The notes under the pieces were generated by a model. The model was not told the DNA's origin. It made no database searches and was given only the letters and a program-made list of their open reading frames with translations. Source: Trematomus loennbergii (Eukaryota > Chordata > Actinopteri > Perciformes > Nototheniidae). Taken from it: a stretch of DNA of 64,000 bases. Positions 44,557-56,937 of the stretch are shown piece by piece. Location: contig JAAOOA010000006.1 in assembly GCA_012861695.1 (NCBI GenBank), positions 28,067,811 through 28,131,810 on the forward strand. The letters run 5' to 3'. The number at the start of each line of letters is the position of its first letter. Position 1 is the stretch's first letter. Position numbers and translations under genes: made by a program.

Positions 44557-44763
44557 TCAAGCAAATAACAGAGCGTTAGCAAAAACGTACCATGCAGACT
44601 CCAGTAACGCCGTTGGAGAGTCCAGTGTCTGTGTAGAGACCTCCTGAAAGACTTTGATATTGCGAGTTGTCCCGTCGAGCACCCGCTGGACCTTATCATC
44701 TGCAATATAATGGAGGAACGTCGTCACTTCCTCGACCGACCATGGTGTGCTTTTCTTTGCCAT
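44557..44763 (-). CDS. Myb/SANT-like protein ORF of the Harbinger element (partial)
   Basis: The frame from ATG 44763 encodes a start WSVEEVTTFLHYIADDKVQR followed by LDGTTRNIKVFQEVS, the Myb/SANT-like DNA-binding module that accompanies PIF/Harbinger transposases. The reading frame loses the family pattern after VSTQ, where a splice donor or a break is likely. Only about 68 codons are visible. Confidence 0.55.
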   Translation of the reverse strand: MAKKSTPWSVEEVTTFLHYIADDKVQRVLDGTTRNIKVFQEVSTQTLDSPTALLESAWYVFANALLFA

Positions 44764-45043
44764 TGTTGTAGCTCCTCTGTTAACAAAAATGCTGTTTGTA
44801 AAAATGGATTATCTCGCGCCGATTGTGACGATTCTCTCCGACCAATCAGCAGCCGAGAGCGTTGACGTCACAAACTCAGCCCGGTTGTCTCTGGCCCTAG
44901 CCCCACGATTTTATGAGGCCAGAAAAACTGTGAATTAGGACCCGCCGGCCGGTACTAGGCCAAGTGGAAACGCAACCAAAACGGGCCGCTGACGTCACAG
45001 CCCTCTTAAACCGTGTGCGCGCTGTAGTGGAAACGCGCCATAA

Positions 45044-46020
45044 ACCCCTGCACAGATATCAGCTTAATCCCTTCAGGCTGGCCTTGTATAATTCAATGGG
45101 TATAACAGCCAGGGATAAGGGTTTGGATAAAAGAGTACATCGAATGAATGATGATATAACAAAATAATATTTATTTATTTAAGCTTTATTAAAAAAAATC
45201 AAACTAATTTAGTTTAAATCTCAAGTGCCTTATAAAAAAGACTAATGTTTCGAGTTTCAGTCCACACGTGTCACTTTGAAGGCTAGACAGGTGTTAGTTG
45301 GTCCCAAGCCTACAATGCACTTGTACATTAATATATACCAGTGCTTCAGCCTGCACATATCAAGTGAAGACCCGACCACCACATTGTTTCATTTCCAGGG
45401 ATGAGTCCTGTAGCCTGAGTTTGATATATATCTCAAAGCAGCATGATAAAGTATACAATGTTAAACTACACCACAGTTGCAAATAATAGAATCTCCTGCT
45501 ATAATGGCTTGAGTGTGTGCTGTTCTATATTTGCGAAAGGCTTTTACATTGTACAAATGCTCTTTCCAAATAGATGTTATTTGGTTTGAAGGGTTTGTTT
45601 TGTACAAGGGGAACAAAAGGCTTTGCAACGGTTCAACAAGACTTACAAAAGAAAGGGCAAAAAAATAAACTGGAAGTTAAGCAAAAAATAAAGTACAAAT
45701 TAGGATTGAACAGGCTCCTTTTTGAGGAATGCACAATACGGCTGTTAACAAGATGGAATAAAAGTAGATGTTGTTTAGCCACGCTGTTCAAACTTCAAAA
45801 TAGAAAGAGAAGGTTAGTGTAGGGTAAGCGAATTGTGCCTCCTATGTACAAGGTTAACATTGAAAGTGATGATGATATGTCCCAATGCGTCTCAATTTAC
45901 ATGTTACTCCAGCTGCCTATGAGTTTACTCCACTCAAATGGCGCAAAACTCGCGTTCCATGGACAGACGTGTAATACACTCAAATTACAATAGATGAAGC
46001 TCGAGACTAATTTATAAAAT
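45044..46020. other. No gene recognised
   Basis: AT-rich sequence. A lysine-rich 82-aa frame (45574-45822) has no recognisable features. Confidence 0.45.
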
Positions 46021-48560
46021 TTGTAAAAATGTTGTTAACACTCTGGGTGTGTGAGACAAGTGAACCAACACGTAAAACCTCCGGAATTAAAACAGTTTAA
46101 TCGAGTTTGAGCACTAATATACCCATGTTTCAGACACTTATTCCTGGGTAAATCTGTTATCTTTTCACCCTGGTCCTGAATTAAAACAGTTCCCCCGACT
46201 TTAAACACTAATGTACACATGTTTTGCACACTTATTCCTGGGTAAATCTGTTATCTTTTCACCCTGGTCCTGAATTAAAACAGTTCCCCCGACTTTAAAC
46301 ACTAGTGTACACATGTTTTGCACACTTATTCCTGGGTAAATCTGTTATCTTTTCACCCTGGGTGTGTGCTTGTGAGTGTGATATCCTGCTTAAAGCAGTG
46401 ATTCTGCTGTTTTTAGCTTCTTGTACATTTAACAAAATAAATATGATTAATATGTACATTTTCCTGTCTATACTGACGCGTTTATGTCCATAACTCCGTA
46501 TGTTTATGTCGTCCAATGTACACTGTCTAAAAACGTCAATAATGAGTGAATTAAAACATTTTGGCCCCTCATAGGCGGCCTGCCATGTGCACCTTGAGTC
46601 CCCGGGCCCCCTGACTTAAGCACACTGCCTTGGACAAAACCCCCATGTGCATAACTGCCAGACAAGCGTGCCCCTGGTAACCTAAAACTATGAAAAGTGT
46701 CTGAGTGTCAGGAGTCCGCAGTTGGATGCTTAAAGGCGGACGGTAGACCACCACAAAATCCACCCCTTGTTAGTCTTACCAGGGGCACGAGGTTCTGGAG
46801 GGTGTGAATATCTGGGTTTAGTCCGTGGGGCAGTGCTTAACTGCGGGGGCCCGGGGACTCATGGTGTGCAAGGTTATGGAGGAGTGCCACTGTTAGGGAC
46901 TCATGCTGGAGGTCTCTAGTCCGTCCTTTGGGGGTCTGTGAGCCGCCACATAGAGCCTGCATTTAAACAGATTCACCAGTTTATAACATTACTTTAGCCC
47001 TGATCAGAGCCCTGTTTTCTGGGTAAGATACCCCTGGGGTTGCGGTCGAATAGTCCAAAAATCAGCTCCTAAGTTCTAACCCTATCGTCTATTCCTTGAC
47101 CTCTGAGTGAAACGTCACGGGGTTAAGGGATAGTGGATAGGAGAATTCAAAAGGATTTAGGAGAAGAGACTGCGGTACTTTAGAGAATCCGACTGCACTT
47201 TCACTATCTGACGTGTTTATGATGCGCCAGCGGAGGTCATAAATGTGCGTCTGCTGCTGTGGGGAAACTATGGAAACTACAGTTTTCTATACAGCGGACT
47301 ACAACATGGATGTTTAATAAGAACGAGGGACTACTGTAAACTCATCTAGAGACTCTGCACCGTGCTCTGATGCTGTTGTTTTATGCTTTATGAACGGGGA
47401 CAACAGAGAAACATATTCTTCATGACCAAAGTTGGAATTGAAATAAAAAAGGAAAGTGAAACTTATGCTCGTCACCCTCTCCCTCCGGTCCACATTAATA
47501 CAAATGATCCCAATACGTATGATTGTATGAAAAGATCTTAACATCTATACAAATGTATTTATTATAAACGTTAGTCCTTAACATCTATCACTGTGTTTCA
47601 CCATTCAAACATCTTTAAAAGTTAAACAAACCCCACACAGCTCAGTAAAGACTGGGAAATGTTGACTTTATTTGATCATTTCAGTAAAAACTAACGTTCA
47701 TATTTCTCTTTTTGATTATAATACTGATGAACGTTCAAAACAAAGCACTTTGGCAACTTACCACATACGTTTTAAAATGCTTAATAAGCACCGTAACTTT
47801 CATGATATCATTTCTCGGTCATAATCGGTCGTGAACGGCCGACTGTTGTGTGACGGCAAGGCAAATGCCGCGGCCGCAAGGCATTGTGGGGCAGCATTTT
47901 CTCCTCTCCTTTAGGTTAGGGAGGTCCAGTGGTTCCTAAGCTAAAGGAGGTTATAAAGGAAGTTTGAAACCTCCTTTCCTTTCATTTAGAGAATTCGAAC
48001 GGCACTTATCATGGCTGCCACTGAGGGACTTCCGGGTCATTTCACTCCGTTAGGAAGGTTCCTAAGCTAAATGGACTATTCGACCGCAACCTGGGTCTCT
48101 GGGTCTATGGGTCTTTGAGACCCTGCTAACAGCAGTGACTCTGCTGCCTGCATTTAAACAGATTCACCAGTTTAAGACTGCATGACAACATGCATTGTAG
48201 TTCTGGCACATGTTCAGATTCTGCTATTTCTGCTGAAATAGCACATTGTGAACTACCAGTTTTCATTAAATGACTCTGTCTCCGGAATTAAAACATTTCC
48301 CACGACTTTGACCACTAATGTACCCATGATTCAGACACTTATTCCTGGGTAAATCTGTTATCTTTTCACCCTGGTCCTGAATTAAAACATTTCCCACGAC
48401 TTTAAACACTAATGTACCCATGATTCAGACACTTATTCCTGGGTAAATGTGTTATCTTTTCACCCTGGTCCTGAATTAAAACAGTTCCCCCGACTTTAAA
48501 CACTAATGTACCCATATTTTGCACACTTATTCCTGGGTTAATATTTTATCTTTTCCCCCT
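46021..48560. repeat. Old YR-element flank remnant, interrupted by an inverted-repeat element
   Basis: 46021-46380 has S1-like units of about 95 bp. 46568-46588 matches the S2 tail, and 46588-46660 is an inverted scrap of the 3' module. 46700-47034 has R-D, R-E and CTGCATTTAAACAGATTCAC segments in the order of copies 2 and 3. After the insertion at 47038-48091 the module resumes (48092-48172), then more S1-like units (48290-48560). It shows that S1 follows the 3' module in this family. No recombinase gene remains. Confidence 0.75.
47038..48091. mobile_element. Non-autonomous DNA element, 1054 bp, TGG target duplication
   Basis: Termini GGTTGCGGTCGAATAGTCCA and its complement are flanked by TGG at 47035-47037 and 48092-48094. 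The empty site survives in copy 2 (near 16780, CCCTGGGTGTCTGG), supporting the insertion call. The 3-bp duplication and GG start suggest a Harbinger-like MITE. Confidence 0.8.
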
Positions 48561-51500
48561 GGGTGTGTGTGGCACCATCTGGTTACACTAAAATCCAAAA
48601 CTTTAATGTTTTTTATCTTAGCAAAATAATGGTTTAATGACCCCAATGTAATGATCATTTATGATTCTGCAGACGTTGTCTACACGTGTATCACAACAGC
48701 TTATTTTTAGAGTGATTTGGAAAACTCGGTTAGTAAGGTTTTTTTTTGTAAATATGAGATGCACTGTTTTCATGTCCCATGTACATGTCTGTACATATGG
48801 CCTCACGCACTACTAAGCTAGGGTTAGCACTGTTGGGATATCATCAAAACAGCAGTGTCTGGACTTCAGAGGGTCAAAAGAAAATTGGATAAACTAAATA
48901 TTTAGAGCCCATTTGCACCATTGTTTTACAAAGATTATCAAGGTGCACTTGACTGGAAAACCCTTTCAAATCCAACAGCATGTTTTCCCTGACAACTTTG
49001 GGGACTAAATGGAAGTTTGAAAAATTCAATTCTTCCTCTTGAACATATTTAAAATGTTAATAATATTTGATGCATGAATCAAACAGTTTCCATCTAGAAA
49101 AGGGAACTTCAATTACAAAGCGGATTCCAAACGATTGAGCTGTCATGTATATCTTGATGTTTATGAGGTAAGTCTAAAGTATATATATTTATTCTGACCA
49201 ATCCCCCACCCTTTAGTGGTACCAAAATCACATGGACAACATTATGCCAATCTGATGCAAAAGTGGATCCATGATGACACGTATTTCATCACGGCAGAAC
49301 TATGGCAAATCCCCAACCCAATAACCAATACCAGGACAAATCAAGTTCGACAATCCACCATGACACCTCCAAATCTGTATTTCTCATAATACATTAGATT
49401 ACATAACATTTCATGTAACTGACCTTTTAATCCAAATGTATGCAAATACTTATTCATTTATATGATTATTGGTTAGGGTTAGGGTTTGGTTCTATTTGTC
49501 AAGGTATAGTCAAAACAAGTTGGTTTTCAGTCAGCGATGGAAGATGTGTTTACTCCTGATATAAATAGAGAACTTGCTAAACCATTTTTAAGCCAATATA
49601 TCATAAGTCTTGATGTAGTAGAATAATGATATGACCCATCTTGGTACAAAGTAGATGTTGTTGTTATGAGTCCCCATCTTCATTTATGCTTATTGCAGTC
49701 ACTGAGTTTTCCTCTGGCTGCTGTGTTGAACAGAAGGTCCAAGTATCCGTCAGAGTCTCCGTTGAGGCCGGAACATTTTAGCACTGATGTTTGTCATCTT
49801 GTTCCCACTTAGTACTCTGGAGACCCCGAAGCTGTGTACCTGTTATACGAGCAGTCAGCACATTTGATCAAGGGCATTGATGTGACAAACTAAATGAATG
49901 ACAGACTGGCCATTTGCTTAATGAAGAATAAAACGCAACACACAGCCATATCAGTCTATTCCTATATCAGTCAAGACTGAAAGATAGAAACTTCATACAA
50001 AGATTCTATTACTTGTTGTTGCTTTCATTGTTTTGGACTTAGCCCACATTACTTTCTCTTCTTATCTCAGCCAGAGATTGCCAACTCATTCAGTGCTCAG
50101 TGATCCTTCCCACGCCTGTTCAACCCTATTACGTCGTAGGAGGGCAGCACATGGTCAGATGAGCGCATCATCACACAGGCTTTTCAACATGTATCCCGGC
50201 TCACAGAACAGATGCAAGTAGCTGTATCGCGCTAAAAGACAGCTGCTGAAGTCAAGAAAGGTACATGTTTTCCGTTTGACCTTATTGCAGCCGACAATTT
50301 AATATCCTGACTTGTAACCACCACAGATATACTGAGTAAGAATAGCAAATTGAAGACAGTACAGTGTTACGGACCAGTGGCTCTGTGGAAATATGTGCTC
50401 ATTCCTTACATAATTGTGCTGTTTCATACGCTAGATAAGCTGAATCTCAGCCTCTGGTGAATCAGCACTACTCATTCACAGGGTTAGATGACATTTCTGA
50501 CGGAGAAATTATTAGCCTGAAAATAATCCTTGGCCCACAGTAGCTTCATGAATTTCGTGGCCAGTAAAGTTAGGCCCTGTGGGTGTTTGTTTCTCCAAAT
50601 GAATTAATATTTACTCTGTCACCCCTTATGTAACAAAAATATATTGGAATATATTGGAAAATATAATACAATATACTGGATCTACATTTCCATATAAGGT
50701 AAAGTAGTCCTTATATTTTTTAATATATTGCAATATATGCATGGACCGTGTATGGCTATATATTGCAATGAAAACAAAAACTGCACTATACATTTTATAT
50801 GTAATAGTCTTATTGAAACACTCATTTATCTTTAATGAGTTACAGAAGTTTACATAAAGTTGAACAGATATTCATAAATAGTTATCTCACTTCGTTTTGT
50901 ATAGTTACCCACTTTATGCAGATGTAGCAGCTTATTTCAGACTCCAGCTTACAGCTTCCTGCCTGCTACCTGCCAGCTACCTGCCAGCTACCTGCCTAAG
51001 ACCAGTATCTGGGAATGTTAAGCCCTCCCACTATTTTCCAAGAGGGCGTTGCCAGATTTTCAATTTCAGGATTTAACCAGGAGATGGCGCTTCATTCACA
51101 AATACAGAAAGACAACTTTTCATGGACTTTCAGTTTTGTTTAGAAGAGCATTTGAACACATCAATATTGGGTGCTCATACTCATACTGATATTCTGAACA
51201 AACTGTGCTGTTGTATTTGCTGTAAAGTGTCTTTACTGTAGGGTATTTTTATTATATGTACAGCACTTTGGCAACAGAAGATGTTTTTCTTTAAATTGAA
51301 GTTAAATGCATCAATCTGGTGCACTTTGAGGGCAAAATTAAGAGATTTATGGATACAGCTCTCAACACTCATATGAAACAGAACTGTTATAATAATGAAG
51401 AGAAACTATGAAATAAGAAATGAATCAAATTAAAATGTAATTATCATATCATATATTATATAGTGTATTGTATTATTAAGTAATATCATGCATTAACCCC

Positions 51501-51859
51501 ATTATAGCAGATGCCACATTGAATGGATGAACACATTTATGCATCAATAATTACAACAGAGTATTTCTAAATACAAGCTGTAAAAATACTTATATGTATT
51601 TAATACTAATAACATAATGATTAATTTCAGATGATAATACTTTTCAGTGTCTGTCTCATGCAGCGCTGATCCAGTAATGAGTGACCCGGCCGACAGTAAA
51701 AATAAACATTTATAACTAGTTTAGGTTGTTAGAAATTGTTAGAAATTCTGCTCCCACCTAAGGCCAACGTTGCAATATTACAACATTTCCCTAAAAACTT
51801 ACCAAAACGTAAACATTTTTAAAACTCTTTCATTTCTGCTCCAGAGGCTATACAACAAC
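48561..51859. other. No gene established; two exon-like scraps
   Basis: Mostly AT-rich. On the minus strand 49770-49690 is open and reads CSGLNGDSDGYLDLLFNTAA before a stop, without clear splice sites. On the plus strand 49995-50221 reads a hydrophobic ILLLVVAFIVLDLA segment then LLRRRR, but has no in-frame ATG after the upstream stop. Neither can be called a gene. 50635-50760 is TATA-rich low-complexity sequence. Confidence 0.35.
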
Positions 51860-52015
51860 ATCTGAAAGGTCAAAAACAAAACAGGGCTAGACAGCTTCTT
51901 TTTGCAGGTTGTGGTACATTTACACAGCAGAGAAACAGACACCCTCTTCATTGTTGTGCACTGTCCCTGTTAAATAAATGAATAAATAAATAAAAACACC
52001 ATTGCCACCGGCCAT
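51860..52015 (+). repeat. LINE 3' tail with (AAAT)n end
   Basis: Ends TGTCCCTGTTAAATAAATGA with an AAAT-type tail and ACACCATTGCCACCG. The last 54 bp recur at 56369-56422 after the downstream LINE fragment. Confidence 0.6.
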
Positions 52016-52620
52016 TCCAGTGCCAGTGGTCACTCCAGGGTCGGCGGCCACACATGATGAACCCACCAGGGTAGTTTCCTCAGAGCGAGAGGAACATTTT
52101 TATCAGGACAGCTTTTTTAAGGGACAGCATAGCCCTGAGATCTATGCTGCTAATATTTTCATGGCCATAACGCCATTTGTAACATATGGGAGAATGGTGA
52201 AAAGAACCAACTGGACTGGGACCAATGGGAAAATGCCTCTTCCCTTCAATGTGAAGCAAAATATGAGTCCTATGTTTCCAATCGGTTCCCAAATGTGAAC
52301 ATTATTTTGTATTTTTATTAAATTTGACAATGTCAATTTCACTTTCCACTATGTACAGGTATCTTGGGTCAGTCTTGTCTTCCAAAAATCAGGAAGTAAA
52401 GTCCCTGGTTTGTGACAAGATGTGAAGTCAACACGTAGTCACTCAGAGGGGGTTACTATTTCTTTTCAAATGCATATAGGCAATGCCACCCATTTACATG
52501 TACTGTAGGCTACACTGCTCTTTCAGTCAAGAATTTGAATTTGAATGGGATGGGGAGACGTGTGTGATTAAAAATGAGTGGCCAAACTATGGGCAAACTA
52601 AGACTTAGTTTTTCAAAAGA
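52016..52620. other. No gene recognised
   Basis: A 98-aa plus-strand frame (52002-52298) starts within the LINE tail and reads PPAIPVPVVTPGS onward. I do not recognise it. 52360-52480 is unique-looking. Confidence 0.4.
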
Positions 52621-52682
52621 GAAAATGCAGATATTACACTCAGAAAATAAATGGTAGACATATCAGTACTCTTAGTGCCAAG

Positions 52683-53200
52683 TTGCTAAGCTGGGAAAAC
52701 CTCAGTAAACATGCAAATGCTCGCCTTTTTTACAAGATTGTCCACGGCCTTACCTCACCTCCTCTTACACAGTTTATTAACATACGCACAACTGCAACTA
52801 GGGTAACAAGAGGTGCAGAGAGAGGAGATTGCATTATTCCACTCAGAAAAAGTTCTTTCAGTCAGTCTTCATTTTCTGTTAAAGCTGCTCAGCAATGGAA
52901 CTCAATCCCATCTCCAATCAGAGACCAGTCCACATTCACTTTATTTAAATCAAAACTCAAAATATGGTTAGTGAAGAATCAGCTCTGCCAACACTGACCC
53001 AATCTTCTGCTCCTTACAACCCACTGCCTGTGTTTTAACATGTTTTAACATGTTCTTTTGTTTTGTTTTATTTGTTTTGTTTTAATGTTCTGTATTTTAA
53101 ATTGTTTTATTTAAGTATCCCAGTAATGTATGTTGCATGTTTTAAATGTATTGTATTTACTTGTTTAAAATGAAATGTGTTTTAGATTGACTTTTAAAAT
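52683..53200 (+). pseudogene. 3' end of a LINE (ORF2 C-terminus and 3' UTR)
   Basis: The frame 52683-52997 encodes LFYKIVHGLTSPPLTQFI, GDCIIPLRKSSFSQSSFSVK and AAQQWNSIPS, the C-terminal region typical of fish non-LTR retrotransposon reverse-transcriptase ORFs. A T-rich 3' UTR follows. It continues after the hAT insertion at 56307-56425 and ends in the AAAT tail, so it is a 5'-truncated LINE. Confidence 0.65.
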
Positions 53201-53208
53201 CTGTCCAG

Positions 53209-56200
53209 CAGTGGCGAGCCGTCAGGGCCCTCTAGGAGGGCCTAACATATTCTAAAAATAATATTTGAAAACATTTAAAAAATATATATTTTTTTAAATA
53301 TATATTTTTTAATATTATTTTTTTATATTTTCCATTAGTTTTACCAAAAAAAACTTGATTTTAATTGTATTTAACAAAACATTTCCAAAGAAATAAATCC
53401 TTCGAATCTGCCTGTTCAGTTTCTGTTTGAATGTGAAGGGTTTCATGAAAGAAGCTCGTCTGGCCCTCTCTGCGATTCACAGAGGGCCCGCTATAGTAAA
53501 ACAACGAGAGAGTAATGTCAAGTGACAGTACAATTGACCAATCATATCTTCCCTCTAAATGGGTGGGCTTTATTATCGCGGACTTATGACAAGTTCCGCC
53601 CGCTGCGCTGCCAAGTTTATGCATGTGATATAACAACGGTCAAGCTAGGCGGAAGTAGCTAATTAGCATACGTTCATTCACGATGGCTCACGTCAGTGAT
53701 AGTGATGACATCGTTGCGAAACTACTAACCGAGTCTTTTTCAAGAATGAGTTACACTGATAAATTGGAGTTAATTTCCAAAGGGCGACCAACACCACAGC
53801 TTAATTTAGTTCAAAAAACCAAACGGTTCGAGAGGCATTTTAATATCGGCAATTACGCCAGATACAACTGGATGACCGGATCAACCAGGGAACAAAAGCT
53901 GTACTGCTGGGATTGCTTGCTTTTTGGCGCGGACAGTGGGTCATGGGCCAAAGATGGATATTCTGATTTAGGAAGTTTATCCAAATCAGCACATCGCCAT
54001 CAGAATGCTTCAGGTCACCTCAGAGCTACTATTCGCCTTAAAACATTTGGGGACACCAGGATAGAGCTCCAGCTGGATGAGCAACAACGCCGGGGTGTCA
54101 TCATTCATAATGAAAAGGTGAAGAGGAACCGAGGAATTTTGAAACGCCTCATAAATTGTGTGGTGTACTTAGGCAAGCAGGAGTTGCCGTTCCGAGGTCA
54201 CGATGAGAGTGTAACTTCATCAAACAAGGGGAATTACATAGAGTTGCTGGATTTAGTGGCAGAATATGACAGCGACCTGCACACACACCTCGCCACATCA
54301 ACAGTCTTTACCGGCACGTCTTCGAGGATTCAGAATGACCTGATCAGCGCTGTCGCTAGTGTAATGACGGATAGCATGAAAGAGGAGCTGAGGAAGGCAC
54401 CTTTTGTCGCGGTCATGTTGGATGAAACAACAGACATTAGCAACGTGGCACAGATGTCATATGTGCTTCGATATGTCACTGAAGATGGGATAAAAGAGCG
54501 TTTCTTCAAGTACGAAGATGTGACAGAGGACAAACGAGCAGAGGCCATAGCTACACGGCTGCTGGAGTTCCTGAGGGAGAGTGGCTGTATTGACAAAGTG
54601 GTCGCGCAGTGCTACGATGGAGCAGCTGTTATGGCCTCTGGATTGAATGGGGTGCAAGCGAAAGTTAAGGAAACAATTCCACAGGCCCTTTTCATTCACT
54701 GCTATGCTCACATCTTAAATCTCGTCTTGTCAAAGGGAGCTTCCAAGATAAGAGAGTGTAAGGTCTTCTTCTCACACCTCTCTGGCTTGGCCACCTTTTT
54801 CAGCCGCTCAGCAAAGCGCACCAAGCTACTGGATGATATTTGCCAGCATAGGCTTCCACGGGCAGCTCCTACTCGCTGGTGCTTTCATTCTCGCTTGGTG
54901 TGCACAGTGGCAGAGAAGACCAGGGAATTGAGAGAGGTATAATAATAATAATAATGACCGTAATGAAAATATTAACAATAATAAAGAAATGATATAGTGT
55001 TGGAAACTACCCACTCATAAAAACATGAAGGTAAAGAACTATGCTAGTATTACATTAAATGAAAAGCTAATCTTAGTGTTTACTGGAGGTCTATAAGTTG
55101 TTTTTTCTAAACTAAGCATTACTCTCGTAGGTGTTCGAGCACATCGTAGACCATCACACAGAGTTTGATGACGAAACTGTTCATTGCTCTGATGGATACA
55201 TCACCCTCCTTACCAGCTTCGATTTCAGCTTTTGGTTGAAAACCTTCCACGCTATCTTCTCCTACTCGGATGTTGTTTTTCAAATACTTCAGAACAAAGG
55301 TTTTGATATGCAGTTCTGCCTGGCCAGAGTGGATCAGCTACAGCGACAAATTGAACAGGAGAAGGGGAACTTTGACAGCGTCTACGATGAAACCCAGGCT
55401 TTGGTTGGCCCTCCGCGCGGCCGTGGAGCTCAAGGAGACGTTCGCGCACGGTACAGGGAGCTCCACTGCAGCGTAATTGACAGCCTGCTAACCCAGATTG
55501 CCAACCGCTTCAGTGACCACAAAAAGCTGGAATTCCTGGCCCTTCTGGACCCGCAACAGTTCGGGCATTACTGTAACTATTTCCCAACTGCTGCCTTGAA
55601 CAGTTTGATGGAGAGCTATGGCGGATATTTCGACCAGCCTCGACTGCACACGGAACTCGCCGTGATGTACGGCATGTCTGACATTTTGGGGAAAAGCCCA
55701 GCCGGCATTCATCAGTTTCTCCTAAAAAAAGGACTGAGTGAAAGCATGAAGCAGGTGTACACCCTCTCATGCATCATCCTGACAATACCTGTGTCCACTG
55801 CCTCTGTGGAGAGGTCATTCTCTGCGCTGAAGCGCATAAAAAGCTACTCGAGGTCCACGACTGGGCAAGTCCGACTGTCAGACTTGGCCTTAATTTCGAT
55901 CGAGAAGGAATTGCTGATTGCTTTAAAAGCAAAGGATCAGCTGCATGACCCCGCCATCAAGTTCTTCATACAAAAGGACAGGAGGATGGACTTTGTGTTT
56001 CAGTGATATGATCATCAAAGGTAAGCCAAAGTGATTTTCAATGTGGGCCGCCGTGCCGACTTAATTCATTTTTAATTGTTACTTGGCTGTGGGTGCCCTG
56101 TCATGATAGGTGTTTATATAAATGGTGTTGTTCTGTGTGGTAGAGGGTCGCTGTCATTGATGCGTTTTGCACCCCGGGCCGTTGTTTGATATTCCGCTGA

Positions 56201-56298
56201 AGTATACGCTGTGACGTAATAACTCTTCTTTTTTTCTTTTTTTCGAGGGAAGGGGGGGGGTCAGAGGGCCTAGGTAGAAAAGTCACGGCTCGCCACTG
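53209..56298 (+). mobile_element. Apparently complete hAT transposon, 3090 bp, 8-bp target duplication
   Basis: Termini CAGTGGCGAGCCGT at 53209 and its complement ending at 56298 are flanked by CTGTCCAG at 53201-53208 and 56299-56306. It sits in the LINE 3' UTR and carries one full-length transposase gene with no visible break. Confidence 0.93.
53683..56006 (+). CDS. hAT-family transposase (two exons, 709 aa)
   Basis: Cut-and-paste DNA transposase acting in the nucleus. Exon 1 is 53683-54936 (418 codons) and exon 2 is 55131-56006 (291 codons with the first GTG as Val). They are joined by a phase-0 GT-AG intron of 194 bp (54937-55130). A TTF-type zinc finger is visible (Cys75, Cys78, His104, His112). 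The catalytic triad of the family can be placed at Asp247 (LDETTD), Asp312 (CYDGAA) and Glu645 (SVERSFSALKRIK), with the HCYAHILNLVL motif at 339-349. The C-terminal dimerisation region includes LSDLALISIEKELL. Start codon is the first ATG after the 5' end, in CACGATGG context. ZMYM-like hAT proteins of fish are the closest relatives by motif. All key residues are present, so activity is possible but untested. Confidence 0.9.
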
Positions 56299-56306
56299 CT
56301 GTCCAG

Positions 56307-56937
56307 GGACTACAGATGAAAAATAGCCTCTTGGCTAACTCTGGCACATTTACAGAAATGTTCATTAATGTGCACTGTCCCTGTTAAATAAATGAATAAA
56401 TAAATAAAAACACCATTGCCACCGAAAAGTTTAACCACAAGAATCAAGACTATATGAGCTACCACTAAACAACTCACAGTCTGAAAATTACCATTAATAA
56501 AAACCCTGAACGTTTACTTTTCGTTTTAAACATTGTTTTAAGGTGTAACGTGTCATTTAGGAACTGTGACAGCATAAATATGCGAACACAAACCTACAGA
56601 CTGCTGGAGAAGAGATATCACAGGGGGGCTGGGACACACACATTCCGATGGCCAATTAGTTTTAAACAAAGAGTATACTCAACATAGGCCTGCAGTAGGC
56701 AGGGGGGTGGGGGCTGGTGAACGGTATGGTCAATGTTTGTAAACACTGTGACATTTTGACTTTATTTGATCATTTCAGTTAAAAACTAACGTTCATATTT
56801 CTCTTTTTGAGAAGAGCAATATGAATATGTTAGTGGCTGACCCAGCCCCATGGTCTGTCACAGTAGTGTGGGAAAGAGAACTGCACTGTTTTGCCTGGCT
56901 GGACCTGTAATTGACAGGAAAGGAGTGCGCGCTACTA
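56307..56937. other. LINE tail then unrecognised sequence
   Basis: 56307-56425 finishes the LINE interrupted by the hAT element and repeats the tail seen at 51955-52015. The rest holds no recognisable gene. Confidence 0.5.

Larger units (their letters stand above)
42059..45040. mobile_element. PIF/Harbinger transposon, 2982 bp, TAA target duplication
   Basis: Termini TGGCGCGTTTCCACTACA (42059) and its complement (45023-45040) are flanked by TAA at 42056-42058 and 45041-45043, the duplication typical of PIF/Harbinger. A second, similar TGGCGCGTTTCCATTACAG lies at about 42143, so ends may be nested. The element holds an internally deleted transposase and a Myb/SANT-like ORF, the two-gene content expected of the superfamily. 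Confidence 0.85.

Noticed and set aside
52002..52298. 98-aa ORF beginning MPPAIPVP
   Set aside because: Starts inside a LINE tail, has no recognisable domain and no splice or promoter support.
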